From Pseudomonadota bacterium (GTDB lineage Bacteria; Pseudomonadota; Gammaproteobacteria; Burkholderiales; Burkholderiaceae_C): a stretch of 44,718 nucleotides of DNA. The translations under genes and the position numbers were made by a program. The notes below the pieces were generated by a model that was not told where the DNA came from, searched no databases, and was given only the letters and a program-made list of their open reading frames with translations. Below, one piece after another: positions 1-9,556 of the stretch (position 1 is its first letter; each line of letters starts with the position of its first letter). The stretch covers positions 1 to 44,718 of the forward strand of contig JAIUOM010000021.1 of NCBI GenBank assembly GCA_020161215.1, given 5' to 3'.

Positions 1-104
1 GGCCAATACACGCTGGAGGAGGAGGTCTGCGATCTCGCCGTCGTGCTGAGCGCCGTCGGCGCCGCGATCAAGAGCATTACACACAGGGCATGCATGCGTT
101 TCAT
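1..104 (-). CDS. Amino-terminal fragment of an exported protein
   Basis: This is the first 34 codons of a minus-strand gene that runs off the left window edge. The start ATG (104-102) is preceded by AAGGAG (116-111) at six-base spacing, a strong ribosome binding site. The translation starts MKRMHALCVMLLIAAPTAL and continues into a Ser/Thr-rich stretch: a positively charged N-terminus, a hydrophobic core and a polar region, i.e. a Sec signal peptide. Nothing of the mature domain is visible, so no function can be given. The gene is divergent from thiC. Confidence 0.6.
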   Translation of the reverse strand, partial: MKRMHALCVMLLIAAPTALSTTARSQTSSSSVYW

Positions 105-655
105 GACGAACTCCTTATCTGTCTGTGGGTGTTTCCCTTCGCAGGGCGCGCATGTGGTTCCATTCGCCCTGCGAGCACGACCTTAGGAGCGACGTGCCGG
201 ATGGTCAATCGTCGCGGCCTGCGCGGCCCGCGCATGCGCGGGCGTGGATGGCGATGCGAACGTGGATGCGCGTGCGATGGCGATGGCCGGAATCTTCATT
301 CGCCTGGCGTCGGTGCGCGACGCGGTCGATAGCCGTCGTCATTCGCGGGCGATGCCGTTGCGGCGTCTCGCGCGCGATTCGTGAACATGGCATCGGCAAA
401 AGAAAAGCGTTCCCGTATCGCATCGCGATCGCGTCGTTCCGATCCGGAAGCGATCGCGACGCCGGCGAGACGCCGTATCGACGACGTTCGACGGATGCCC
501 CGTTCGTCGCCGGACTTCGCGCATTGAGAGTGCATTCAGTCTTGTGCCGCGGGCGACCGTCCCGGGCGCACCGTACCGAACGGCGGGCGCCGGCGGTGGC
601 GTCCGCCGGGGGCGCTGGCGGCGGAGGGGGAAAGAATGGTTCAATGCCGGTTCGA
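105..655. other. Non-coding interval between divergent genes
   Basis: About 550 bases separate the divergent exported-protein gene from the thiC leader. The sequence is very GC-rich with many GCGATCGCG-like runs. Open frames on both strands here lack ribosome binding sites and recognisable protein sequence. It must hold promoters for both flanking genes, but no convincing -35/-10 pair was found. Confidence 0.4.
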
Positions 656-2759
<2,104 letters not shown>

Positions 2760-2797
2760 GCGACGGGTGGAGTCCCGGCTGGCGCCTGCAAAAAAGA

Positions 2798-2815
2798 GGG
2801 CGCCCGCAGGCGCCC
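2798..2815. terminator. GC hairpin flanked by an A-run, downstream of thiC
   Basis: A perfect 7-bp stem GGGCGCC/GGCGCCC with a CGCA loop lies 38 bases after the thiC stop and is preceded by AAAAAAG on the plus strand. Read on the minus strand it is a classical hairpin plus T-run; for thiC it gives hairpin termination without a good U-tract. The rest of the 302-base gap (2760-3061) before the lipoprotein gene shows no gene. Confidence 0.55.
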
Positions 2816-3061
2816 AGGGGATCGGATCGGAGAGAGAGTCGATTCGATGCGTGGCACGTGTTTCGAGTCGTGCCGCCAGTCTGGACGCGGCCGCGACCGG
2901 GCGTGATGCGGCATCCGGGGGCTGGCTTTGCCGGCCTTGCCGGTCGACGGACCGGCCGCCGCCCGTCGGTCCTGGGTGGCCGCTGGTAAGGGTCGGGCCG
3001 GCATTCAGTCAACGTCATGGCCCGCGTGCTAGCGTCCCGCGGACGACAGGAGGGATTCGCC

Positions 3062-3652
3062 ATGAAAGCATTCCGCATCACGGCCTGGACTTGCGGGCTG
3101 TTCATGCTCGCGCTGCTCGCAGGCTGCGCGACCGGCCCGCGCATCAGCACCGAGGCCGACCCCGAGGCCGACTTCGCCCGCTACCGCACCTTCGCCTTCT
3201 ACTCGCCGCTGGCGATCGAGAAGGACGGCTATTCCTCGGCCGCCAGCGAGCGCATGAAGGCGTCAGCCCGCGCGCAGATGGAAGCGCTGGGCTACCAGTA
3301 CAGCGACAAGCCCGACCTGTGGCTGAACATCAACGCCTATACCGAGCGTCGCACCGACGTCAGCAGCTATCCGACGGTCGACTACGCCTACTACTACAGC
3401 TATCGCGCCCGCGGCTACTTCGTGATGCCCTACTGGCGCGACCGCACCGACGTCTACCGCTACACCGAGGGCACGATCAACGTCGACCTGGTCGACGTGG
3501 CCCGCAACCGGCTGGTCTGGGAAGGCGTGGCCGTGGGCCGCGTGTCCAATTCGAAGGATCCCTCGCAGCGCGATGCGCGCATCGATGGCGCCATCGCCGG
3601 GATCTTCGCCAAGTACCCGTACCGCGCGGGCTCGGTGCCGGCCCCGCAGTAA
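3062..3652 (+). CDS. DUF4136-type outer-membrane lipoprotein
   Basis: A 196-residue protein begins with MKAFRITAWTC and has a type II signal peptide with the lipobox LLAGC, giving lipidated Cys22. The body, rich in Tyr and beta-forming residues (YRTFAFYSPL near 40, YAYYYSYRARGYF near 105), with the ending pattern VWEG...IFAKYPYR, fits the DUF4136 lipoprotein family of gammaproteobacteria, whose function is unknown. ATG 3062 is chosen over upstream in-frame starts because AGGAGG (3048-3053) sits eight bases before it and because the signal peptide then begins directly. It is monocistronic, with a strong convergent hairpin just after the stop. Confidence 0.85.
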   Translation: MKAFRITAWTCGLFMLALLAGCATGPRISTEADPEADFARYRTFAFYSPLAIEKDGYSSAASERMKASARAQMEALGYQYSDKPDLWLNINAYTERRTDVSSYPTVDYAYYYSYRARGYFVMPYWRDRTDVYRYTEGTINVDLVDVARNRLVWEGVAVGRVSNSKDPSQRDARIDGAIAGIFAKYPYRAGSVPAPQ

Positions 3653-3662
3653 TCCGGCGTGG

Positions 3663-3694
3663 CCGGAGACGGGATGCGGCCGTCCCGTCTCCGG
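3663..3694. terminator. Bidirectional terminator hairpin between convergent genes
   Basis: A perfect 12-bp inverted repeat CCGGAGACGGGA/TCCCGTCTCCGG with an 8-base loop lies between the lipoprotein stop (3652) and the stop of the convergent small exported protein (3708). There is no T-run, so it is inferred as a shared terminator from its position and stem strength. Confidence 0.65.
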
Positions 3695-3707
3695 AGGCTG
3701 CGGCCCG

Positions 3708-4073
3708 TCAGCGGCGGTTGCGGCGCGCGACCCGTGCATACTCGTCGGCGTCGATCGTTTCCACCGAGCGCACCGGGCAGAAGTCGGTCCGCGAACTGAC
3801 GTTGCTGCCCTTCGCGCAAAGCTTGTTCTTCTCGCGGCCGGTGGCGACCTGCACGATCGAACTGCGCGCGAGCGCGTCGCAGGAGCCGCCGAAGCCGACC
3901 CGGTAATGCGTGTCTCCGTCCTTCAGCAGCAGGTACTGGGTGCCCGAGCGCGTGCCCTCATGGGCATTGGAGAGTTGCACGCAGTTGGCGAGCGGTTGTG
4001 ATGCCTTCGCATCCACCGGCAGCAGGTGTCCGGCGAGGATCAGTCCGGCAAGCAGGATCGTGGTCTTGTTCAT
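3708..4073 (-). CDS. Small exported four-cysteine protein (DUF6491-like)
   Basis: The 121-residue product starts MNKTTILLAGLILAGHLL and ends its signal peptide at about VDAKA (residue 24). The mature part has four cysteines (NCVQ, GSC, KLC, DFC), a central LLLKDGDTHYRVGF strand segment and a C-terminal CPVRSVETIDADEY motif. This layout resembles the DUF6491 proteins common in Xanthomonadaceae, which have no established function; the match is by eye. An upstream in-frame start at 4229 would put an Arg-rich tail before the signal peptide, so the ATG at 4073 is preferred. The gene converges on the DUF4136 lipoprotein and shares its terminator hairpin. Confidence 0.7.
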   Translation of the reverse strand: MNKTTILLAGLILAGHLLPVDAKASQPLANCVQLSNAHEGTRSGTQYLLLKDGDTHYRVGFGGSCDALARSSIVQVATGREKNKLCAKGSNVSSRTDFCPVRSVETIDADEYARVARRNRR

Positions 4074-4242
4074 GGCAGGGCCTCGTGACTTCGGGGTGGG
4101 GTCGATCCCCGGAGTCAGGCTAGGCAACGACGCGCGCCTGCGAATCTGCTTGAAGTGCCGGTGACGCTCGTCACGGCGTCGCGCCAGATCGCGCAACGTC
4201 GCGGGCGCGTCCCGCCGCCGTCGCGACATGCCCCGGAAACGA

Positions 4243-4268
4243 ACGGGCCCGGCTTGCGCCGGGCCCGT
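4243..4268 (-). terminator. Terminator of the first TonB receptor gene
   Basis: A perfect 11-bp stem ACGGGCCCGGC/GCCGGGCCCGT with loop TTGC lies 30 bases past the receptor stop codon in the direction of its transcription. On the minus strand it is followed by TTCGTTT, a moderate U-tract. Confidence 0.75.
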
Positions 4269-4298
4269 CGATCCCGCGTTTCGACGCTTGATCCGGGT

Positions 4299-7079
4299 TT
4301 AATCGAAGCGGTATTCCACCTGCGCGAACACCTCGCGCCCGATCGGGTCGTAGGCGTAGAAGAAGAACGGGTAGTCCTCGAAGGTCTGGTCATTCGGCGG
4401 CTTCTTGTCGAGCAGGTTGTTGACGAAAAAGCCCAGCGTCAGCTTGTCGGTCACCTTCCTGGTCACGTTCGCGTTGTAGAGCATGTACGGGCCCATGCGC
4501 GCGGTCTCGCCCCAGTTCGGCAGCGAGCCCCAGCGGGTGCCGAACAGCGCCACGTTCCAGTCGTCCTTCGACCAGGCCGCGGTCGCCGCGATGCGGCTGC
4601 GGAAATCGTAGTTGAACAGCGAGTCGCGCGTTTCAACCACGCCGTCCTGCACGTACTGGGTCCGCTCGTACTTGAGCGTATGCGACCAGGCGAGGTTGAA
4701 GTCGAAGTCGCCGAGGCGGTCGGTGTCGAGCTTGTAGCGGATCGAGGCATCGATGCCCGAGGTGCGTTCCAGCGCGCTGTTGATCGGCACGCGGCGGGTG
4801 CTGGCCACCTGCTCGTCGATGGTCGTGCCCGGGGCGTCGATGCGGTTCACGCGCGCCAGGTAGTCCACGCACAGGTCGGAGCCGGTGTCGACCGCGTTAC
4901 CGTCGCGGTCGGTGCCCAGCCGGCAGCCGGCCTCGATCCGCAGCAGGCGTCCCGCCGACAGGTCGTTGACGCCGTTCTCGATCTCGATCTCGTAGTAGTC
5001 GGCCTGCAGCGACAGGGCGTCGGTGATGTCCCAGACGAAGCCCGCGGTCCACGAATTGCCGGTTTCCTCCTCCAGGCCGGGGTTGCCACGACGGAAGTTC
5101 TGCACCTGGTAGTTGTAGCGGTCGTCGTTGAGGCAATCCGCGTCGGTGATCGACAGGCCGTCGAGGCGGCACAGGTACTCGTCGCGGATGCTGCTGTAGG
5201 ACGCGCTTTCGTCGGCGAACACGTAGTGCATGTCCGGCGCGCGGAAGCTGGTGGCGTAGGACGTGCGCAGCAGCAGCCGGTCGACCGGGCGCCATTCGAG
5301 GCCGGCGTTCCAGGTCACCGCATCGTCGACGGCGGTGATGTCGTCGTACTTGTCGTAGCGCGCGGCCACGCTGCCCTTCAGGCTGTCCAGCAGCGGCAGG
5401 CTGAACTCGACGCCGAGCGCATAGCGATCGCGGCTGCCACCGCCCCCGGTGTCGGAATAGTTGTAGGTGATCTCCTCCGCCGGCGCGTTGGGCAGGCTGG
5501 CCGGATCGGGACTCAGGCGGTACTCCTGGGTGGCGCCTTCGAGCACCGCCGCGAAGCCGACCGGTCCGGCCGGCAGCTCGAACAGGTCGCCCGACAGCGT
5601 GAACGACAGCTGGTCGGCCGAGGATTCCGCGGTGGAGACGAGGCGGCGGCTGATGCCGGCGAACTGCTGCGGCGTCATCGGCGTGACGAAGCGGTCAAAA
5701 TCCAGCGCGTACGAGGGGAACGCGCCGAAGTACGGGTCCGGGCCGAGGTCCTCGCCGAGGAAGTAGCGCGTCAGCGGCGCATTGATCAGGCGCACGTTGG
5801 AGACATCGGTGGTGTAGCGCGAATGGCTGTAGGCCGCCTCGTAGTCGAAGCGGTTGTCGAACAGGCCGCCGCGGATGCCGGCGGTCGCGCTCCATGCCTG
5901 CTCGCGGCTGCGGATCTCCAGCGCATCGCGCCCGGTCTCCTCGACCTGGAACAGGCGCAGCGTCGACACGATGGTGTCGTAGTTCGGGTCGTAGAACGGC
6001 GTGCCGATGGTGGACCAGCCGAGGATGCCGCTGGCGTAGACGGACTTCGACCGCCACGCGCCGACGTCGGCGAACAGCTGCGCGCCGTTGCCGAGCTGGT
6101 AGTTGGCCGACAGGTACGCCGACACGTTGTCGTCGGAGCTGCGCACGGACTGGAACGCGGGCGCGTCGAACTGCGCGCAGCGGCGCCCGGCGCCCGTCTG
6201 GCGGACGACGAAATGGCCGAAGAAGCGGTCACAGGTGCCGTTGGCGGTGGTATCGAAGTAGGTGTTGCCGGCGAGCCGGTCGATCACGCCGAGGCCGAGG
6301 CTGGGCAGGCGCGCGGCGTCGGTGGGGCCATCCAGCCAGGAGTCCATGAAGTCGCGCTGGTAGGCGTACACCGGCTCGCGGTTGAGGTACTCCAGCGCGT
6401 AGGTGACGTTCCAGTTGTCGCCGGAGCGGCCGCCGACCCACTGCAGGTTGCCGGTGTCGCCGCCGCCCTGGGTGGTGGTGCCGGCGCGCAGCCGCACCAG
6501 GTCGCCCTCGAAGTTGGTCTTGGTGATGATGTTGACCACGCCGGCGACGGCATCGGAGCCGTAGATCGCCGACGCGCCGCCCGACAGCACCTCGATGCGC
6601 TCGACCGCCGAGGCGGGGATCGAGGTCAGGTTCACGAAGTTGCTCTGCGCGTTGTAAGGCAGCGGGTACTCGGCGACGCGGCGACCGTTGACCAGGACCA
6701 GCGTCCGCCCCGGGCCGAGGCTGCGCAGGTTGATGATGTTGGCGTTGGGCGTGAAGCCGTTGGTGATCAGCTCGTTCTGCACGAAGCCGGTGGACTGGGT
6801 GAGCGTGCCCAGCGCCTCGTGGATGGTGACGAAGCCCTGCTTCTGCAGGTCCTCGCTGGTGATGATGGTGACCGGCGACGGGCCTTCGACCTGGTTGCGC
6901 TTGATGCGCGAACCGGTGACGACCACGCCATCGAGTTCGACCGCCTCGTCGTTGGCGGCTGGCGCGGGTCCCTGCGGTGCCTGCGCCTGCGCGACGCCGG
7001 CAAGCGCAGCGGCGAGCGCGATGGCAAGCGTCGTCACCTGGGCGCCTGCACGGGCGCGCGAGTTGTTGCGAGTCTTCAT
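4299..7079 (-). CDS. TonB-dependent outer-membrane receptor (GSRIKR type)
   Basis: A 926-residue receptor starts with a signal peptide (residues 1-32, ending VAQAQA). A TonB-box-like ELDGVVVTGSRIKR follows at about 48, then the plug domain with NLRSLGPGRTLVLVNGRR and IERIEVLSGGASAIYGSDAVAGVVNI-type motifs, and a 22-strand barrel ending FAQVEYRFD. Such receptors import oligopeptides, glycans or siderophores with energy from TonB-ExbBD; the substrate cannot be read from the sequence. The penultimate residue is Phe with a final Asp, slightly off the usual terminal aromatic. It lies 145 bases downstream of, and co-directional with, an S9 peptidase, so peptide uptake is a reasonable guess. A strong terminator follows. 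Confidence 0.93.
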   Translation of the reverse strand: MKTRNNSRARAGAQVTTLAIALAAALAGVAQAQAPQGPAPAANDEAVELDGVVVTGSRIKRNQVEGPSPVTIITSEDLQKQGFVTIHEALGTLTQSTGFVQNELITNGFTPNANIINLRSLGPGRTLVLVNGRRVAEYPLPYNAQSNFVNLTSIPASAVERIEVLSGGASAIYGSDAVAGVVNIITKTNFEGDLVRLRAGTTTQGGGDTGNLQWVGGRSGDNWNVTYALEYLNREPVYAYQRDFMDSWLDGPTDAARLPSLGLGVIDRLAGNTYFDTTANGTCDRFFGHFVVRQTGAGRRCAQFDAPAFQSVRSSDDNVSAYLSANYQLGNGAQLFADVGAWRSKSVYASGILGWSTIGTPFYDPNYDTIVSTLRLFQVEETGRDALEIRSREQAWSATAGIRGGLFDNRFDYEAAYSHSRYTTDVSNVRLINAPLTRYFLGEDLGPDPYFGAFPSYALDFDRFVTPMTPQQFAGISRRLVSTAESSADQLSFTLSGDLFELPAGPVGFAAVLEGATQEYRLSPDPASLPNAPAEEITYNYSDTGGGGSRDRYALGVEFSLPLLDSLKGSVAARYDKYDDITAVDDAVTWNAGLEWRPVDRLLLRTSYATSFRAPDMHYVFADESASYSSIRDEYLCRLDGLSITDADCLNDDRYNYQVQNFRRGNPGLEEETGNSWTAGFVWDITDALSLQADYYEIEIENGVNDLSAGRLLRIEAGCRLGTDRDGNAVDTGSDLCVDYLARVNRIDAPGTTIDEQVASTRRVPINSALERTSGIDASIRYKLDTDRLGDFDFNLAWSHTLKYERTQYVQDGVVETRDSLFNYDFRSRIAATAAWSKDDWNVALFGTRWGSLPNWGETARMGPYMLYNANVTRKVTDKLTLGFFVNNLLDKKPPNDQTFEDYPFFFYAYDPIGREVFAQVEYRFD

Positions 7080-7224
7080 GGAGTCTCCGTGTTGAAGCGT
7101 TGCTGCGTGAGTCCGGATGCCGGGACAACCGGGTTTCGATCGACGCTAACACGCGCTTAACAACACGGATCACGACATGAAAAAGCCGCCAGAACGCGCA
7201 AACAATGGCGACAGGACGCGTCGA

Positions 7225-9228
7225 TCAACGCACCTGCGCGGGATCGCCGACGTCGACGTTGCCGCCGATGTTCCGCTGCAGGAACGAAAGGATCTTCGTG
7301 TACAGCGCCTCGCGGTGGGCAGGATCGTAGAAGCCGTGCATCTCGCCTGACTGGATGATCGTTTCGTCCGGCGGGTTGCCGGCCTTCACCAGTGCATCGC
7401 GCATCGCCTCGGTGTGCTCGGGCGCGGCGCGGAAGTCGCGCGCACCGGCCGCGAGCAGTACCGGGATCCCGATCCGGTCGGCCTGGCGCGCGGGCGAGAT
7501 CGCGTCAAGTGACGCGCGGCCGCTGCCGATGGTGTGGCGCAGGAAGCGCAGGCCGCCGCTGCTGTCCTCGACGTCGCCCTTCTCGTACATCAGGGCCATG
7601 TCGTAGACGCCGACGTAGCCGATCGCGCACTTGTACAGGCCGGGGCTGCGGATCGGTGCCATCAGCGCCGAGTAGCCGCCGAAGCTGCCGCCGAAGATGC
7701 AGATGCGATCGGGATCGGCGAAGCCCTGCGCCACCGCCCAGCGCGCCGCATCGTTGATGTCGTCCTGGATGCGCGTGCCCCAGGCGCCGTGGCCGGCGTC
7801 CTCGAACGCCTGGCCGTAGCCGCCGGAGCCGCGGAAGTTCACCTGCAGCACCAGGTAGCCGCGGCTGGCCAGCAGCTGCGTGGACCAGTCGTAGCTCCAG
7901 CGGTCGCGCGGGCCGATCGGGCCGCCGTGCGGGTTGACGACCATCGGCAGGCGCTTGCCGGTGCCGTCGCCGGGCACGGTGAGGTAGCCGTGCAGGCGCG
8001 TGCCGTCGCTGGCGGTGAACGAGAACGGGCGCACCTGCGCCAGCCGCGAGCGGTCGATCCAGTCGACGTTGCGCATCAGGAAGCGCGCCTGCCCGCTGGC
8101 GCGATCATAGAGGTACAGCTCGCCGGGATTGCGCGCGCCGGACACGCCGACCACGATCCGGCTGCCGTCGCGCGTGGCGCTGGTGAACGCGATGTTCTGC
8201 CCGGGGAAGGCACGCGACATCTCCAGGTAGACGTCGGCATCGGGATGCGCCGGTTCGATGATCTCCACCCGCGGCACGCCGGCTTCGGTGGCGACCGCGA
8301 TCACCGTGCGCTCGTCCGCCGAACGCACCAGCGACGACACGTCCGCAACCTCGTCGCGGAACAGTTCGCTGAAGCGCTTGCCGGACCCGTCGACGCGACC
8401 GAACGCGGCCGGCGCCTTGCCGTCGCTGGCGCGTGCGTACGCGTCGTCGCCGCCATCGCCCCCGATCACCTCGAGATGGCGGCCGCTGTCGCGCGAGTCG
8501 TTGACCAGCGCCCATTTGCGGCCGTCGTCGAGCCGGAACAGCAGGCTGCGTGTCTCGAACCCGCCATCCTCGGCCTTGCTCGTGCCGCAGTTGGCGAAGC
8601 GCGGGCGGTGCGCCGCATCGAGCGCGATCGTGCAGTTCTCGCGCGGCGCGCGCGCCAGCGACTGCCGGCGGCCGCTGTAGACGTCCAGCAGCACCACCTC
8701 GGTGCCCGCGCCTTCGCTGGAGCGCGGGGTGTTCACCTGCATCACCACGTTGCGATCGTCGTCGGTCAGCGTGTCCAGCAGCGAGAACACCGCGTTGCCC
8801 ACCGCCTTGCCGCGCTGGGTGGCGTCGCGCGTGCCGTAGGCAACGAGGGTGCGCGGCATGGTGCCGTCGGCGTTCACCGCGAACCACTCGCCGGTGGCGA
8901 AGGGCTGGGTGTAGCTGCCGATCTTGCGGATGGCGTTGAACACGAGGCGGTCCGGTGCCGCCCATTCGAACTGGCCGACGCTCTTGCCGTCGGGCAGCTG
9001 GTTCACGCGCACCAGCGACAGGTCGGCGGTGCGCAGCACGGTCAGCACGTCCTGGTCGCCACGGTCGACGGTCATCGCGAGGTAGGTGCCATCCGGCGAG
9101 ATCTTCACCGTGCTGTAGGTGGGATGGCGCACGAAGTCGGCGACCGGGATCGGCGCCTGCGCGGGCCTGGCCAGCGCCGTCGGCGTGCAGGCCAGCATCA
9201 GGGACAACAGGAAGCAGCGGAGGGTCAT
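7225..9228 (-). CDS. S9 family prolyl-oligopeptidase-type serine peptidase
   Basis: The 667-residue exported peptidase starts MTLRCFLLSLMLACTPTALA, a signal peptide; in-frame sequence upstream of 9228 is atypical and would bury it. An N-terminal beta-propeller (about residues 30-380, with VKISPDGTYLAM blades) precedes an alpha/beta-hydrolase domain. The nucleophile lies in GGSFGGYS (Ser515), with acid Asp598 in GARDFRA and His631 in MHGFYD. The oxyanion region NPHGGP is present. The family (S9A/S9C, dipeptidyl or acylaminoacyl peptidases) cleaves short peptides in the periplasm. The downstream TonB receptor and the divergent propeller-bearing regulator suggest a peptide acquisition locus. Confidence 0.9.
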   Translation of the reverse strand: MTLRCFLLSLMLACTPTALARPAQAPIPVADFVRHPTYSTVKISPDGTYLAMTVDRGDQDVLTVLRTADLSLVRVNQLPDGKSVGQFEWAAPDRLVFNAIRKIGSYTQPFATGEWFAVNADGTMPRTLVAYGTRDATQRGKAVGNAVFSLLDTLTDDDRNVVMQVNTPRSSEGAGTEVVLLDVYSGRRQSLARAPRENCTIALDAAHRPRFANCGTSKAEDGGFETRSLLFRLDDGRKWALVNDSRDSGRHLEVIGGDGGDDAYARASDGKAPAAFGRVDGSGKRFSELFRDEVADVSSLVRSADERTVIAVATEAGVPRVEIIEPAHPDADVYLEMSRAFPGQNIAFTSATRDGSRIVVGVSGARNPGELYLYDRASGQARFLMRNVDWIDRSRLAQVRPFSFTASDGTRLHGYLTVPGDGTGKRLPMVVNPHGGPIGPRDRWSYDWSTQLLASRGYLVLQVNFRGSGGYGQAFEDAGHGAWGTRIQDDINDAARWAVAQGFADPDRICIFGGSFGGYSALMAPIRSPGLYKCAIGYVGVYDMALMYEKGDVEDSSGGLRFLRHTIGSGRASLDAISPARQADRIGIPVLLAAGARDFRAAPEHTEAMRDALVKAGNPPDETIIQSGEMHGFYDPAHREALYTKILSFLQRNIGGNVDVGDPAQVR

Positions 9229-9556
9229 GGCAGCCCGGCGTGTGGACGTGGAGGTGCGCGAACCTAGCATCGGTGCATTGCGCGTCACCCGTGCGCCGCG
9301 CAACGCGCCAGATCGTGCAAACCCTTGGCGCAGGGCCTGCGTGCGCGCATGGCGGCGTCGACGTCGCAGGCGTGCCTGAATGGCGAATTCGGGCCGTCTC
9401 CGGCAAGACCAAAGGCACATGCCGGGCGCTTGCGGCGATGCAATCCTGCGCCGGCAGGGCGAGGCGCCGGCGGCGCCTTCCGGACCACCAGGGATAGCGA
9501 ATGCGAACGAGGGCACAGGAGGACCGCGCTCCCGGCGGTCGCGGAGGCGTGCGGCG
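9229..9556. other. Divergent intergenic region between the peptidase and its presumed regulator
   Basis: This 328-base interval separates two divergently transcribed genes and so should carry both promoters. The only coding-like signal is the in-frame extension of the regulator upstream of 9557, which reads as non-conserved Arg/Gly-rich sequence. No clear -35/-10 pair or long operator palindrome was found by eye. Confidence 0.35.

Noticed and set aside
4155-7160. A 1001-codon open frame on the plus strand opposite the first TonB receptor
   Set aside because: It is the mirror of a high-GC gene. The translation is a monotonous Arg/Val/Ala/Gly sequence without family motifs, while the minus-strand frame is an unambiguous receptor.
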